Positions 1 through 11,373 are shown, counted from the first letter of the stretch. The stretch: 64,000 bases of DNA from Paracoccus aminophilus JCM 7686 (GCF_000444995.1 NC_022042.1:32501-96500); one strand, 5' to 3'. The notes: generated from the sequence alone by a model not told the origin. Made by a program: numbers and translations.

Positions 1-1962
<1,962 letters not shown>

Positions 1963-2054
1963 ATCCGGAAGAAGACAGACCTGTCTAAACTTCCAAAAGC
2001 ATCAATACTTGGACAAACCGATCCCGAAAGGGAAACGCCGATTGCTTCTTTCCT

Positions 2055-2172
2055 GGTCTGGTGGCCAAAGCACGAGCGAAACACCCGATCCCATCCCGAA
2101 CTCGGCAGTTAAGCGCCGTCGCGCCAATGGTACTGCGTCCTAAGACGTGGGAGAGTAGGTCACCGCCAGACC
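2055..2172 (+). rRNA. rrf: 5S ribosomal RNA
   Basis: About 118 nt with the classical internal block CCCGATCCCATCCCGAACTC and the terminal helix formed by GGTCTGG at the 5' end and CCAGACC at the 3' end. It lies about 90 bp downstream of the 23S gene and upstream of tRNA-fMet, as in many Rhodobacteraceae rrn operons. The ends were set by pairing of the terminal helix. Confidence 0.95.
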
Positions 2173-2243
2173 TGGTAAGAAGCAAACATATCTCTCATAA
2201 ACGATGATAAAAAAAAGCGCCGCAAAACCAGCAGCGCAACCGG

Positions 2244-2320
<77 letters not shown>

Positions 2321-2483
2321 AATCCAAATATAGATACAGAACAACCTCGCTCCGCGGGGATGTAACCGTTTGGGAAAAAGCTCTCGCCGATCAGCAAAGC
2401 AGTTCGTATAAAGCCCCGCTGAGAGGCGAAAACACCGCCGCGAAACACGGACTCAAACCAGGTCATCAGCGCAGCCCAGACCA

Positions 2484-2506
2484 AAAAGTCTCGCGTCATG
2501 CGAGGC
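2484..2506 (-). terminator. Possible rho-independent terminator after the SDR/permease operon
   Basis: Read on the minus strand, CTCGC-ATGAC-GCGAG is followed by ACTTTTT, a short GC-rich stem with a T run, 65-90 nt past the SDR stop codon. The stem is only 5 bp. The rest of the 2321-2571 gap between tRNA-fMet and the SDR stop shows no credible gene. Confidence 0.4.
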
Positions 2507-2571
2507 TTTCGCCGTTAAATGAAACAGGGCAAGCGAAAGCAAAAAGCCATCCTCCCACAAAAACAGCCGCC

Positions 2572-3342
2572 TCAATGCATCACAAGCCCGCCGTCGACGT
2601 TCAGGCTTTGCCCGGTCATGAACCGTGCCTGATCCGAGCACAGGAAGGTCACCACGCCCGCGACATCCTCGGGCGAGCCGTTCCGGCCAAGCGGGGCGAG
2701 GGTTGCATATTGCGCCATCATCTCCTCGGGGGTGATGGCGCGCAGCTCGGCCTCCCAGATCAGCTCGCGCGATTGCATGCTGGTCCGCGTATAGCCCGGA
2801 CAGACCGCATTGACCCGGATCCCCTTCGACGCGAGCTCGAGCGCCAGCGATTGCGTCCAGCCGATCACCGCGAATTTCGAGGCGCAGTAATGGGCGAGGA
2901 AAGGCGCGCCGCCTTTGCCGCCGACCGAGGCGGTGTTGACGATGCAGCCTTGTCCCTCGGCCACGAAATGTCGCGCCGCGATCTGGTTGGTCAGAAAGAT
3001 GCCGCGCGCGTTGACGTCGAGATTGAAGTCCCATTCCTCGTCGGTGATGTCCAGCGCATGGGCCATGGTCGACACGCCGGCATTGCCGATCAGGATGTCG
3101 CAACCGCCCATTTGCTCGACCGCGCGGGCAAAGCCCGCCTCGACCTCGGCGCGGTGGCGCACATCCATGCGCAGCGCATGGGCGCCGATGGCGGCGGCGG
3201 TCGCCTCTGCGGCGGCCAGATCGATATCGGCAATGGCGACCTCGGCGCCCGCCTCGCGCAGGCTGCGGGCAATCGCCGCGCCGATGCCGCCTGCCGCGCC
3301 GGTCACGAGGGCGCGGCGCCCGATCAGAGAGGTCTCGCTCAT
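2572..3342 (-). CDS. Short-chain dehydrogenase/reductase (SDR family)
   Basis: A cytosolic NAD(P)-dependent oxidoreductase of 256 aa, the normal classical-SDR length. The cofactor motif TGAAGGIG is at residues 14-21 and NAG near 87-89. The catalytic tetrad is N111, S139, Y152 and K156 (YCASK), with PGYTRT after it and a C-terminal NVDGG. An acidic residue (D39) at the end of beta-2 suggests NAD preference, which is inference. The start was chosen at the ATG preceded by AGGAGA; it overlaps the upstream permease stop as ATGA, so the two are probably translationally coupled. The substrate is unknown; a hydroxyacid, acetoin-like diol or sugar alcohol would all fit the family. Confidence 0.88.
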   Translation of the reverse strand: MSETSLIGRRALVTGAAGGIGAAIARSLREAGAEVAIADIDLAAAEATAAAIGAHALRMDVRHRAEVEAGFARAVEQMGGCDILIGNAGVSTMAHALDITDEEWDFNLDVNARGIFLTNQIAARHFVAEGQGCIVNTASVGGKGGAPFLAHYCASKFAVIGWTQSLALELASKGIRVNAVCPGYTRTSMQSRELIWEAELRAITPEEMMAQYATLAPLGRNGSPEDVAGVVTFLCSDQARFMTGQSLNVDGGLVMH

Positions 3343-4736
3343 CTTGCTTCTCCTGTGTCGCGGCGGCCGGGCCCGTGCAGCAGCGCGCCGAGAACCGCGG
3401 CCAGCGGGATCAGCCAGGGAGCATAATCGAGCAGCCCGAGGCTGCCGGTCAGCACGGCATAATTCGAGAGGATCAGAACCGCGATCGCGGCAAGGCACAG
3501 CGTCGCCACCGAGGCAATCGCCAGATCGAGCGGTTTTTGCCCGGTGTCGCGGCCACGTCGCAGAAAGAAGGTCATCACCGCGGCCGAGGTCACCGCCTGC
3601 AGGATGGCAATGCCAAGCGCGGCCAGACCGAAGGAGGCCGACAGCACCGTCATCAGCGGATCGGCGTCGCCCAGAATGAAGCCCAAGACGATCAGCCCGG
3701 TGATAACCGAGACGGTCAGACTGGCCAGATGCGGCGAGCCCATCCGGTCATGCAGCCGACCGAGCCCGGCGGGCAGCATCCGCTCACGCGAGAGGGCGAG
3801 CACATAGCGCGCGGCGGCGTTATGCAGCGCGATGGTCGCGGCGAGCGCCGAAGTGACCATAAGCGCCTCGGCGAGCATCACGAAAATGCCCGGCGTGAAC
3901 AGGCCGAAGGCGCGATAGACCAGCGTGCCGGGGTTCTCGGCGGCGGCGGCGGCGACCTTGTCCGGGCCGAAGGCGGAAACCACGCTCCACATCGAGATTG
4001 CATAGAAGATCGCGATGAACAGCACGGCCGCGATCAGGGCGCGGGCCACGGTGCGGGTGCCGTCGCGGGCCTCTTCGCTGTAGATCGCAGCGGATTCAAA
4101 GCCGAGAAACGACACGAAGGCGAACATGATCGCCACGCCGAAATTCCCCGAAAAGACCGTCGCCGGGCTGAAGCTGGTCAGTGAGACCTCGGCCCCGCTG
4201 CCCGGCGAAAAGACCGCGAGCGCCAGCACCAGCAGCACCACGATCTCGAGCGAGAGCAGGATCGCAAGGAGACGCGCGCCAAGGGTGATTTCGCGGTAAC
4301 CGACGACGCCGGTGACAATCAGGCACAAGATCGAAATCAGCTTCCACGAGACATCGAGCCCGAAGACTTCGGCAAGGAAGATATTGCAGAAAAACCCCAT
4401 GCCGGCGACCGAGCCGACCACCATGACCAGATAGACGAGCAGCGCCACATAGGCCGCCGCCCCGCCCGCAAACCCGCCGAGCCCCTGACGGATATAGGCA
4501 TAAAACGCGCCCCCGCTTTTCACATAGGGGCTCATTTTCACAAAGCCGATCGCGAAGAGGATCAGCACGAGCCCCGCGATCAGATAGGCGCCGGGCATCC
4601 CCGCGCCATTGCCGAGCAAGGTGCCAAGCGCGCCATTGCCGACCACGGCCGCCAGAGGGGCGGCGGCGGCGACCACCATGAAGAAGATGTCGGGGCTGTG
4701 CAGCGAGCGCCGGGGGATGTGATCGGAAGGGGCCAT
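3339..4736 (-). CDS. APC-superfamily amino acid/amine permease
   Basis: An integral inner-membrane transporter of 465 aa with about 12 hydrophobic segments. The N-terminal half has the small-residue-rich first helix typical of APC permeases (AAAAPLAAVVGNGALG), and a conserved FVSFLGFESAAIYSEEARD segment lies in the middle. Such proteins exchange or co-transport amino acids or amines. It is upstream of, and overlaps by 4 bases with, the SDR gene, suggesting uptake coupled to oxidation of one substrate. The substrate cannot be read from the sequence. Confidence 0.88.
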   Translation of the reverse strand: MAPSDHIPRRSLHSPDIFFMVVAAAAPLAAVVGNGALGTLLGNGAGMPGAYLIAGLVLILFAIGFVKMSPYVKSGGAFYAYIRQGLGGFAGGAAAYVALLVYLVMVVGSVAGMGFFCNIFLAEVFGLDVSWKLISILCLIVTGVVGYREITLGARLLAILLSLEIVVLLVLALAVFSPGSGAEVSLTSFSPATVFSGNFGVAIMFAFVSFLGFESAAIYSEEARDGTRTVARALIAAVLFIAIFYAISMWSVVSAFGPDKVAAAAAENPGTLVYRAFGLFTPGIFVMLAEALMVTSALAATIALHNAAARYVLALSRERMLPAGLGRLHDRMGSPHLASLTVSVITGLIVLGFILGDADPLMTVLSASFGLAALGIAILQAVTSAAVMTFFLRRGRDTGQKPLDLAIASVATLCLAAIAVLILSNYAVLTGSLGLLDYAPWLIPLAAVLGALLHGPGRRDTGEAR

Positions 4737-4774
4737 GGGAAAACCTTGCGCGGAATGTCGGAGGTCAGGACGGA

Positions 4775-5263
4775 TCAGGGCAGCGTGACGCGTTTGCCGT
4801 AAAGCGGCGTCGGGAAGGGGCCACGCAGCAGCTTGTCGTTGTCATCATAGAACTTGGCGCTGGCGGTGCCGGTGAAACTGTCCTTGTCGATGGCGGTGAT
4901 CTCGAAAGAGACCTCGCCCCGGCTGACGAATTTCGCGGTCTTGCGGTCGGCGGTGACCTCGACGAACTTGCCCTTGATGACATCGCCCTCGCGGATCCAG
5001 ATGCCCTTGCCGTCACTGTCGCTGTTGTCGGGATTGCCCGCGTCGGGATTGGCCTGCTGCATATTGCCGTCCGCGTTGAAGACGAACATGTGATGGGTGA
5101 AGGGCGCATCCGGCGCCTTGACCACCCAGGTCCCGATGATCGCATCCTGCCCCGTCTCGGCGGCGCGCGGGGTCTGCGTCGCGGCAAAGACCAGCAAAAC
5201 GGCAGCCAGCAGCGGCAGGGCGCTGCGGCCAAGCGCCCGGATCATCCTGTGCAGTTTCGTCAT
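4775..5263 (-). CDS. Small secreted protein, probable lipocalin-like fold
   Basis: A 162-aa protein with an N-terminal signal peptide: basic start, hydrophobic stretch ALPLLAAVLLVFAATQT, likely cleavage near PRAAE. The mature part begins IIGTWVVKAPDAP and is rich in short beta segments with a GTW opening, as in small lipocalin-like domains. It is predicted periplasmic. It lies between the permease and the nitrilase-like hydrolase on the same strand, 32-38 bp from each, so probable co-transcription. I do not recognise the family with certainty; a binding role for a small ligand is inference. Confidence 0.7.
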   Translation of the reverse strand: MTKLHRMIRALGRSALPLLAAVLLVFAATQTPRAAETGQDAIIGTWVVKAPDAPFTHHMFVFNADGNMQQANPDAGNPDNSDSDGKGIWIREGDVIKGKFVEVTADRKTAKFVSRGEVSFEITAIDKDSFTGTASAKFYDDNDKLLRGPFPTPLYGKRVTLP

Positions 5264-5295
5264 GTGAGCCTCCCGGTCAAATCGGTCTTGTGCTG

Positions 5296-6486
5296 TCAGC
5301 TGTTGTGCCAGGGCCGCCAGAGCGCCTTGGCGTCCTGCCAGGTGTCGGCGTCATCGGGGTCTTGCGGCGTATAGCGCGCGCCCGGCGTCTCATGATGGGG
5401 CAGGCTCCAGGTGCCGCGCTCGACCAGCCGCTGGATATTGCCGCGATAGATCTCGTCAACGGCGGCATGGCGCGCGGGCTCGTCCTTGAGCCAGAGGTTT
5501 TTCGGATGGATCGGGCGCTCATACATCCGGGCGAACAGCTCGGTGCGCAGATCCTTCAGCCAGTTCGAGTTGAGATTGCTCATGCGGAACTGGCGCAGCG
5601 CCTCGATATCGACCATGCCCGCCACCATCGTATTCGCGCTATTGGCGGAATAGGAAATGATGTTGCCGCGGTAATCGACGATATGGCTGTTGCCGCCCGC
5701 GATATCGACGGGGAAGCGCGAGCTCGGCGACAGATAGACCGGGCCGATATTCGGGCAGAGCATATAGACCGAGTTGAACTCGGCATGGGCGCGGTTCTGC
5801 ACCATCCAGCTCCCGCCGCCGGGATAGGAGGAGGCGGTCATCGGCATCGCCTCGGACGGGCGATAGACCACCTCCGCCCCGCCGAAAGCCAGCGCGCGCA
5901 CCGCCTCGGGATATTCGCCATCCGAACAGCAGATCGTGCCGATATTGCCGATATCGTCGGTTTTCAGCACCGGGAAAAAGGCTTCGGGTCCGTCGCCGAA
6001 GATCTCGACCCAGCGGTCATAGATGTCATGCGGCGTGCAGCTGCGTTCGCGGCACCAGATATGGTTCTTGGCGGCGCGGTGGACGACATTGCCTTTGCGG
6101 TCGATGACGAACAGCGTGTTGAAGAAGCGGTCTTCCATCACATCGGGCCAGCGCGCCTTGCATTGCCCGATGATATAGGTGTCGTAATGGCGCGCGAGTT
6201 TGCCCAGAGCCTCGGTCTCTTCGCCGGGCAGGTCGATGAACATCTCGCGCGCGGCGGTGACATGGGGGACGTCGAAAATCTCATCGGTAAAGCCGGTCAG
6301 CGCGCCCTCGGCCAGCGCCACGACCCGCACCGGCGCATTGATCGAGATGATCGAGATCGCCGCATGGATCGCCTCCTCGATGGTTTCGAGGTTGTGCTTG
6401 ATGTGTTTGCGCTCGGCCACGCCGGTGGTGATGGTCGACAGACCGATGGTCATATAGGGCGGAATATAGGGCGGGCGTTCGGTCAT
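5296..6486 (-). CDS. Nitrilase-superfamily carbon-nitrogen hydrolase
   Basis: A cytosolic amidase or N-carbamoylase type hydrolase of 396 aa, somewhat longer than the usual 260-350. The catalytic triad is visible: E60 in ALAEGALTGF, K140 in RAAKNHIW and the nucleophile C187 in TICCSDGEYPE. The long C-terminal tail (about residues 310-396), rich in Trp, Pro and His, resembles the extensions of aliphatic amidase or formamidase-like members. It is probably the first gene of the minus-strand set with the secreted protein, APC permease and SDR. That suggests an amide- or nitrile-containing substrate taken up and then oxidised. Confidence 0.85.
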   Translation of the reverse strand: MTERPPYIPPYMTIGLSTITTGVAERKHIKHNLETIEEAIHAAISIISINAPVRVVALAEGALTGFTDEIFDVPHVTAAREMFIDLPGEETEALGKLARHYDTYIIGQCKARWPDVMEDRFFNTLFVIDRKGNVVHRAAKNHIWCRERSCTPHDIYDRWVEIFGDGPEAFFPVLKTDDIGNIGTICCSDGEYPEAVRALAFGGAEVVYRPSEAMPMTASSYPGGGSWMVQNRAHAEFNSVYMLCPNIGPVYLSPSSRFPVDIAGGNSHIVDYRGNIISYSANSANTMVAGMVDIEALRQFRMSNLNSNWLKDLRTELFARMYERPIHPKNLWLKDEPARHAAVDEIYRGNIQRLVERGTWSLPHHETPGARYTPQDPDDADTWQDAKALWRPWHNS

Positions 6487-6685
6487 GTCTGGTCTCGCTC
6501 ATCGTCGGATGCCGGGCAAAACCCGCCCGGAGCCCGGTGTCGGGTCTGATCTCGCAAAGACTGGAACCGGCACGAGGGCCGAGCAATGATACTGAGGTAT
6601 GATCGCTTTCGCGACGCGCTTGGCGGGGGACCGAGGGGATGCTAGGCTGCCAGCCTGTTTTTCCCAGCACAGCCCGAGGTCGGCC

Positions 6686-7360
6686 ATGCTGCTCGATACT
6701 GCGGATTTCGGCGATCGCCTGCTGTCGCTTGTCACGGCCGCCCTGCCTCTTGACGGCTGTTGCTTCTACCGGGTCGAGAACGGATGCCACGCCGTCAACC
6801 ATCGGCTGTCCGAGCTGTCGCCTTATTGGCTTGAGAAATACCGCAGCTATTTCTGGCAATTCGACCCGTTGCATCCGGCGCGGATGACCTGCGCAAGCAT
6901 CCGGGTGCAGGCGCTCGACCGCTCGGCCGGGCCGGTGAGCCCCGGCGAGCGCGAATATCTCGCGGGGTTTCTGGCGCCCCAGCGGACGCTGCATCAGGCC
7001 GAGCTTTATTTCCGTCAGGGTGCAGAGATCGTCGCGGGCGCCTCGCTGTTGCGCAATGCCGATCAGGGCGGGTTCAGCGCCGAGAATATCCGGCTGCTGG
7101 AGGCTTTGGTTGATTTCTCGGGCTTCGGCACGGCCGAGAAACGGGTGCAAGCGCTGGCGGGAAGCACGCTGTCTCCGCGCGAGCGGGAAATCGCGGTTCT
7201 GCTCGGGCGGGCGCTTTCGAACAAAGAGATCGCGCGTCACTTCGGCATCGCGCTGCCCACGGTGAAAACCCATGTCAGCCGCATTCTCGAAAAGACCGGC
7301 ACGCAAAGCCGCGCCGAATTCATCCGCCGCTTTCCCGATGATGGCGCGGGTCTCGGCTAA
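6686..7360 (+). CDS. LuxR-family transcriptional regulator
   Basis: A DNA-binding regulator of about 224 aa. The C-terminal LuxR helix-turn-helix is clear: LSPREREIAVLLGRALS, then NKEIARHFGIALPTVKTHVS. The N-terminal 150 residues form an unrecognised sensing domain with aromatic-rich segments, and it lacks a receiver Asp pattern. The start at 6686 is favoured by GAGG 6-8 nt upstream; an in-frame ATG at 6599 would add 29 residues. It diverges from the nitrilase gene across a short shared promoter region (6487-6685), so regulation of the 2.5-6.5 kb operon is likely but inferred. Confidence 0.82.
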   Translation: MLLDTADFGDRLLSLVTAALPLDGCCFYRVENGCHAVNHRLSELSPYWLEKYRSYFWQFDPLHPARMTCASIRVQALDRSAGPVSPGEREYLAGFLAPQRTLHQAELYFRQGAEIVAGASLLRNADQGGFSAENIRLLEALVDFSGFGTAEKRVQALAGSTLSPREREIAVLLGRALSNKEIARHFGIALPTVKTHVSRILEKTGTQSRAEFIRRFPDDGAGLG

Positions 7361-7384
7361 CAGGCACCGACGCACCGCCCGCGC

Positions 7385-8155
7385 CTATTTCGGCGGATCG
7401 GCCAGCAGGTTGATGATCAGCGCCATTGTGGCAATGCCCAGACCCGGGATCAGCATGAGGCGCGGGGTCTCGAAAATGAACATGCGATATTCAAAAAGCA
7501 TCGCGCCCCAATCGGGCCGCGACGGATCGACCCCAAGCCCCAGAAACGCCAGCCCGGCATAGGCCACCACCGCCTGACCGGCCTGCGCGCCCGCTTGCGC
7601 CGACAAAAGCGGCAGGATGGCGGGCAGGACATGGCGCCGCAAAAGCCCGGCGCGCGTCACGCCAAGCGCCCGCGCGGCGCGGATATAATCGAGCCCAAGC
7701 GTGCGGTGGGTCAGGCTGTTCGCGGTCAAGGCCATCGGACCAAGCCCCGCCAGCCCCAGCGCAAGCCCGGCCGTCAGCGGGTTCAGACCAAAGAGCGCGC
7801 CCGCGACCAGCGCCCAGATCAGCGTCGGCAGGACGATGAACATCTCGGCGGCGCGCAGCAGCAGACGCTCGCGCCAGCCTCCGAGCAGGGCGGCGATGCT
7901 TCCCGTCAACATCCCGCCCAGAAACCCGATCAGCGCGACCAGCGCCACGACCAGCAGCGAGCGCCCGGCGGCCTCCATCATCCGCGAGGCCAGATCGCGG
8001 CCAAGATGATCTGTGCCGAAGGGATGGGGCAGGGAGGGGCCAAGGTTCTTGGCCAGCATATCCACCGCGCCGGGTGGATATGGCTGCCAGAAGGCCCCCG
8101 TCGCGGCAAAAGCGATGAGCATCGCCGCCGCCACATGAACCCAGCGCAGCCTCAT
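7385..8155 (-). CDS. Dpp/Nik-type ABC importer permease (DppC/NikC-like)
   Basis: A 256-aa inner-membrane permease. It has the family landmarks PFGTDHLGRDLASRM near residues 45-60, about five membrane segments and the ATPase-contact loop DYIRAARALGVTRAGLLRRHVLPAILP near 155-180. It is the last gene of the riboswitch-led operon, and its start overlaps the stop of the upstream permease as ATGA. In this family such permeases import peptides, nickel or cobalt complexes. With the B12 riboswitch, cobalt is the best guess. Confidence 0.85.
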   Translation of the reverse strand: MRLRWVHVAAAMLIAFAATGAFWQPYPPGAVDMLAKNLGPSLPHPFGTDHLGRDLASRMMEAAGRSLLVVALVALIGFLGGMLTGSIAALLGGWRERLLLRAAEMFIVLPTLIWALVAGALFGLNPLTAGLALGLAGLGPMALTANSLTHRTLGLDYIRAARALGVTRAGLLRRHVLPAILPLLSAQAGAQAGQAVVAYAGLAFLGLGVDPSRPDWGAMLFEYRMFIFETPRLMLIPGLGIATMALIINLLADPPK

Positions 8156-9072
8156 CGCGCTCTGGGGTCGAGAAGCTGAAGGATCAGCGTGATGACAAGA
8201 TTGGCCAGCGCCATCAGACAGGCGACCGTCATCACATAGGCCAGCAGCACGCCGTAATCTCGCGCGGGCACGCTTTGCAGGACGAACTGGCTGACGCCGG
8301 GCAGGCCGAAAAGCACTTCCAGCGTCGCGGTCGTGCCAAGCATCCAGCCGATTTCCGAGCGCAGCGCCGCCAGCAAGGCATAGGCCCCGGCGCGGGCGGA
8401 ATGGCGTCTAAGCGCCGCGCTTTGGCTGAGCCCCTTGGCGATGGCGGTGCGAAACCACGGCTGAGTGGTCGAGGCCAGCAGCTCGCGCCGCAGCACTCGC
8501 GCCATCATCGCCATCGGCGGCAAGGCGATCAGCACCGCCGCCATCGCCAGAATGACCGGCCCGCCGGAAAAGGGCCGGATCAGGCGCAGCTCGGCGGCCA
8601 GCAACCAGATCAGCACGAGCCCGAGCCAGAAGCTCGGCACCGCTTGCACGACGACGACAAGGCCGCGCCCGAAGCGATCGGCCCAGCCGTTTGGCCGCAG
8701 CGCGGCGGCAAAGCCAAGCGGGATCGCAAGGATCACCGCCAAAGCCAAAGCCGCGGCACCGAGCCCAAGCGACAACGGCAGGCGCGACAGGAACTCATCG
8801 CGCACCGGCGCGCCGGTACGAAAGGACAGGCCCCAATCGCCCGTGACAAAGCCTCCAAGCCAGGACAGCCAGCGCAGCACCAGAGGCCGGTCGAGCCCCC
8901 ATTCCATCCGCAACCGCGCGATTGTGTCCGGGTCCGGCGGCAGGTTCCAGGCCCGCATGGCGATCTCGACCGGATCGGCGGGCATCTGAGCCACGACGCA
9001 GAAGGCCAAAGCCGAAACCGCAAGCAGGCTTGTGGCTTGGCGCAAGCTCGCTTGCAGCAGATGGGCGATCAC
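8152..9072 (-). CDS. Dpp/Nik-type ABC importer permease (DppB/NikB-like)
   Basis: A 306-aa permease with the N-terminal membrane helix, the family pattern ADPVEIAMRAWNLPPDP followed by LRMEWGLDRPLVLR, and about six membrane segments. It pairs with the downstream DppC-like gene through a 4-base overlap and lies 16 bp after the SBP gene. It contains the usual L-WMLGTTATLEVLFGLPG region of DppB-type proteins. No ATPase gene accompanies this transporter, so it must borrow ATPases from elsewhere if active. Confidence 0.85.
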   Translation of the reverse strand: MIAHLLQASLRQATSLLAVSALAFCVVAQMPADPVEIAMRAWNLPPDPDTIARLRMEWGLDRPLVLRWLSWLGGFVTGDWGLSFRTGAPVRDEFLSRLPLSLGLGAAALALAVILAIPLGFAAALRPNGWADRFGRGLVVVVQAVPSFWLGLVLIWLLAAELRLIRPFSGGPVILAMAAVLIALPPMAMMARVLRRELLASTTQPWFRTAIAKGLSQSAALRRHSARAGAYALLAALRSEIGWMLGTTATLEVLFGLPGVSQFVLQSVPARDYGVLLAYVMTVACLMALANLVITLILQLLDPRAR

Positions 9073-9088
9073 CTTTGGCGGTCCCGGC

Positions 9089-10579
9089 TCAGCGGATCTC
9101 GCCCATCTCGGGGCGGATCACATAATAGTCCGAGCCCCAGGGCTCATAATCCTTGAGCCGCGTCGACAGGCCGACCCGCCATTCCGGCGCGATCAGGAAG
9201 GTGACCGGCACGTCCTCGAAAAGCTGGTCCTGCGCCTCCAGAGCGATCTGGTTGCGGGTCTCGGGATCGGCGGTTTCGCTGAATTTGGCGATGATCGCGT
9301 CAAAGGCCGGGCTTTTATAGCGCGCATGGTTCAGGGCGGCGCCGCTGACCAGCATCGAGTTGAAGAAGAACGCCGGATCGCCGTTCGGCGCGGTGTGCTG
9401 GGCCCAGAGGAAGATGTCGAAATCGCCCTCGGCGGCGGCATCGCCCGGGTTTTCGACAACACGGGTTTCGCTCGCAATGCCCAGACGGTTCAGCTGCGCC
9501 GCGACCACGGGCAGCATCGTGACCAGATCGGGGCGCGAGGAATAGGTCACCAGCCTCAGACGAAGCGGCACGCCGTCTTTGGTTCGCTTGCCGTCGGACC
9601 CGGCGGTCCAACCGGCCTTATCAAGCAGATCGCCCGCGAGATATCGGTCGCTGACCCGCTCGACCTTGCCCGCGAAAGGGAAATAGGGCGCGAAAGCGCC
9701 GGTCGCGGGAACGCCATTGCCGATAGCCTCGATCAGTTCGGGCCGACCGAGCGCCAGATCAATCGCCTGACGCAGCTTCGGGTCAGAGAGGGTCGGACTT
9801 TCGGTGTTCAGGAAGCCGAAATATTGATAGCCGACCTGAAAGCTTTTGACCGTCAGATCGGGATTGGCGCGGATCGCGGAAAGCCCCTCGACCGGCAAGC
9901 CAAACGCCAGATCGAGCTCGCCCGATTGCAGCGCCAGAGCCATGGTCTGAGCATCGCCGAATTTGCGCAATGTGATATCCGAGCGGTCGGCTCCGGCGGG
10001 GTGATAGGGGTTCGCGGCCAGATCCAGTGTCGCATCGGCGGTAAAGCCCGTCACCTTATAGGGCCCGGTGAACAGCGGCTGTCCCGCGCCGTCGAAGCCA
10101 TATGCGATCAGCGGCCATTCCGCGAAAAGCGCGGGCAGCATCGCGACCGGGCGCTCGGTCGTGACCAGAAGCGTGCGGTCATCGGGCGCCTCGAAGCTTA
10201 GCTTGCCGCCGGTCGCGGCGGCGGGCGCATTCTTGGCGAAAGTATTCTCGAAGCCCGCCTTCAGCGCAGCGGCGGTCACAGGGCTGCCGTCCGAAAAGCG
10301 GCGCCCCTCAGCCAAGGTGATGGTCCAGCTCAGATCTCCGGTCCGGTTGGCCGATTGCGCCAGCTCGGGCACCAGCCGGCCCGCGGCATCGACGCTCCAG
10401 AGCTGGCCGCCGACGCCGTGGCTGGTCAGCGCCCAGCCCGCCGAGCCCGCTGTGGGGTCAAGGTTGTCGACCAGAAACGTCTGGCCCACCCGCAAGGCAT
10501 CTTGGGCCAAAGCCGGAAGCGCCAGAGTCGCGCCCAAGGCCAAAAGGCCCGCGAAAGCCGATTTTCCGAACAGGGTCAT
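9089..10579 (-). CDS. Extracellular solute-binding protein, family 5 (NikA/DppA-like)
   Basis: A 496-aa periplasmic binding protein. The signal peptide is MTLFGKSAFAGLLALGATLA with likely cleavage at ALA-QD. Family-5 hallmarks are seen: LDPTAGSAGWALTSHGVGGQLW, EGRRFSDGSPVTAAALKAGFE and GPYKVTGF. The start codon overlaps the stop of the CbiX/ferredoxin gene (ATGA). Family 5 binds peptides, nickel or cobalt chelates, opines and others. The cobalamin riboswitch at the head of the operon argues for cobalt or a cobalt complex. Confidence 0.87.
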   Translation of the reverse strand: MTLFGKSAFAGLLALGATLALPALAQDALRVGQTFLVDNLDPTAGSAGWALTSHGVGGQLWSVDAAGRLVPELAQSANRTGDLSWTITLAEGRRFSDGSPVTAAALKAGFENTFAKNAPAAATGGKLSFEAPDDRTLLVTTERPVAMLPALFAEWPLIAYGFDGAGQPLFTGPYKVTGFTADATLDLAANPYHPAGADRSDITLRKFGDAQTMALALQSGELDLAFGLPVEGLSAIRANPDLTVKSFQVGYQYFGFLNTESPTLSDPKLRQAIDLALGRPELIEAIGNGVPATGAFAPYFPFAGKVERVSDRYLAGDLLDKAGWTAGSDGKRTKDGVPLRLRLVTYSSRPDLVTMLPVVAAQLNRLGIASETRVVENPGDAAAEGDFDIFLWAQHTAPNGDPAFFFNSMLVSGAALNHARYKSPAFDAIIAKFSETADPETRNQIALEAQDQLFEDVPVTFLIAPEWRVGLSTRLKDYEPWGSDYYVIRPEMGEIR

Positions 10580-11373
10580 TCGTGTTCCTTCTTCTCAGGG
10601 GAAAGGGGCAGGGCCCGGAGCTGCTGTTTGCGGCCTCCGGGCGAATAGGCAAAATCGGCGACCGGATGACCGGCCAGAAGGTGTTCGTCAATCATGCGGT
10701 CGAGGGCCTCTTCGGTGACACCGCCATACCAGGTGCCATCGGGAAAGACCTGCACCACCGGCCCAAGCGCGCAGGGCCCAAGGCAGCTCGTCTTGGCCGT
10801 CATCGTGCCCGCGCCGGTCACCCGCAGCTTGCGGCGGACCTGTTGGTTGCGCAGATGCGCCCAGATCGCGGTCGCGCCCCGCGCATGGCAGGTCGGTCCG
10901 GTGCAGACCAGAACCCGGTAATGCTGGGACGGTACCTGAACCGCTTCGGGCCGGGGTGCATCGCCACAAGGCAAGGCATGACGCGGCGCTTCAAGCGCCA
11001 GCCGCGCCAAGATGTCGGAGAGGCCCGCGGTGGCCGCGATCTCGTCGGCCAGCACGATGTCGGGCAACGGGCTTTCAGCCCGCCAAAGCGCCAGCATCAG
11101 GCCCAGCCAATTGCGCAGGCTCGGCTCCATCGGCACGATCACGGGCAGGATCACGACCTGCGCCAGCCCCTTTTCGGCAAGCGACCGCAGAGCATCGCGC
11201 AGCGAGGGCTCACCTTGTTCGAGATAGCAGCATTCGACCAGATCGAACCGGGCGCGGATCTCGGGTCGCGCCGCCAAAGCCGCAGCGATCCGGGACATCT
11301 CGCGATGGGGCGTGGCCGCGAATGCGGATTTGGCCAGCAGCAGAAGCGCCTGCCGCTGGGGTTTGCCCGCCAT
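10576..11373 (-). CDS. CbiX-like chelatase domain fused to a [2Fe-2S] thioredoxin-like ferredoxin domain
   Basis: A 265-aa two-domain protein. Residues 8-125 follow the CbiX/sirohydrochlorin-chelatase fold (LLLLAKSAF, then VVILPVIVPMEPSLRNWLG). The usual His-Gly-Ser after the first strand is replaced by Lys-Ser (K15), and the second metal-ligand His is not seen either. Residues 150-235 form a thioredoxin-like ferredoxin with cluster cysteines C156, C161, C196 and C200 (CTGPTC, SCLGPC). The start was chosen at the ATG preceded by AGGAAGG. It is the first gene behind the cobalamin riboswitch, so a role in cobalt handling is likely. Whether it still inserts a metal is doubtful. Confidence 0.78.
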   Translation of the reverse strand: MAGKPQRQALLLLAKSAFAATPHREMSRIAAALAARPEIRARFDLVECCYLEQGEPSLRDALRSLAEKGLAQVVILPVIVPMEPSLRNWLGLMLALWRAESPLPDIVLADEIAATAGLSDILARLALEAPRHALPCGDAPRPEAVQVPSQHYRVLVCTGPTCHARGATAIWAHLRNQQVRRKLRVTGAGTMTAKTSCLGPCALGPVVQVFPDGTWYGGVTEEALDRMIDEHLLAGHPVADFAYSPGGRKQQLRALPLSPEKKEHE

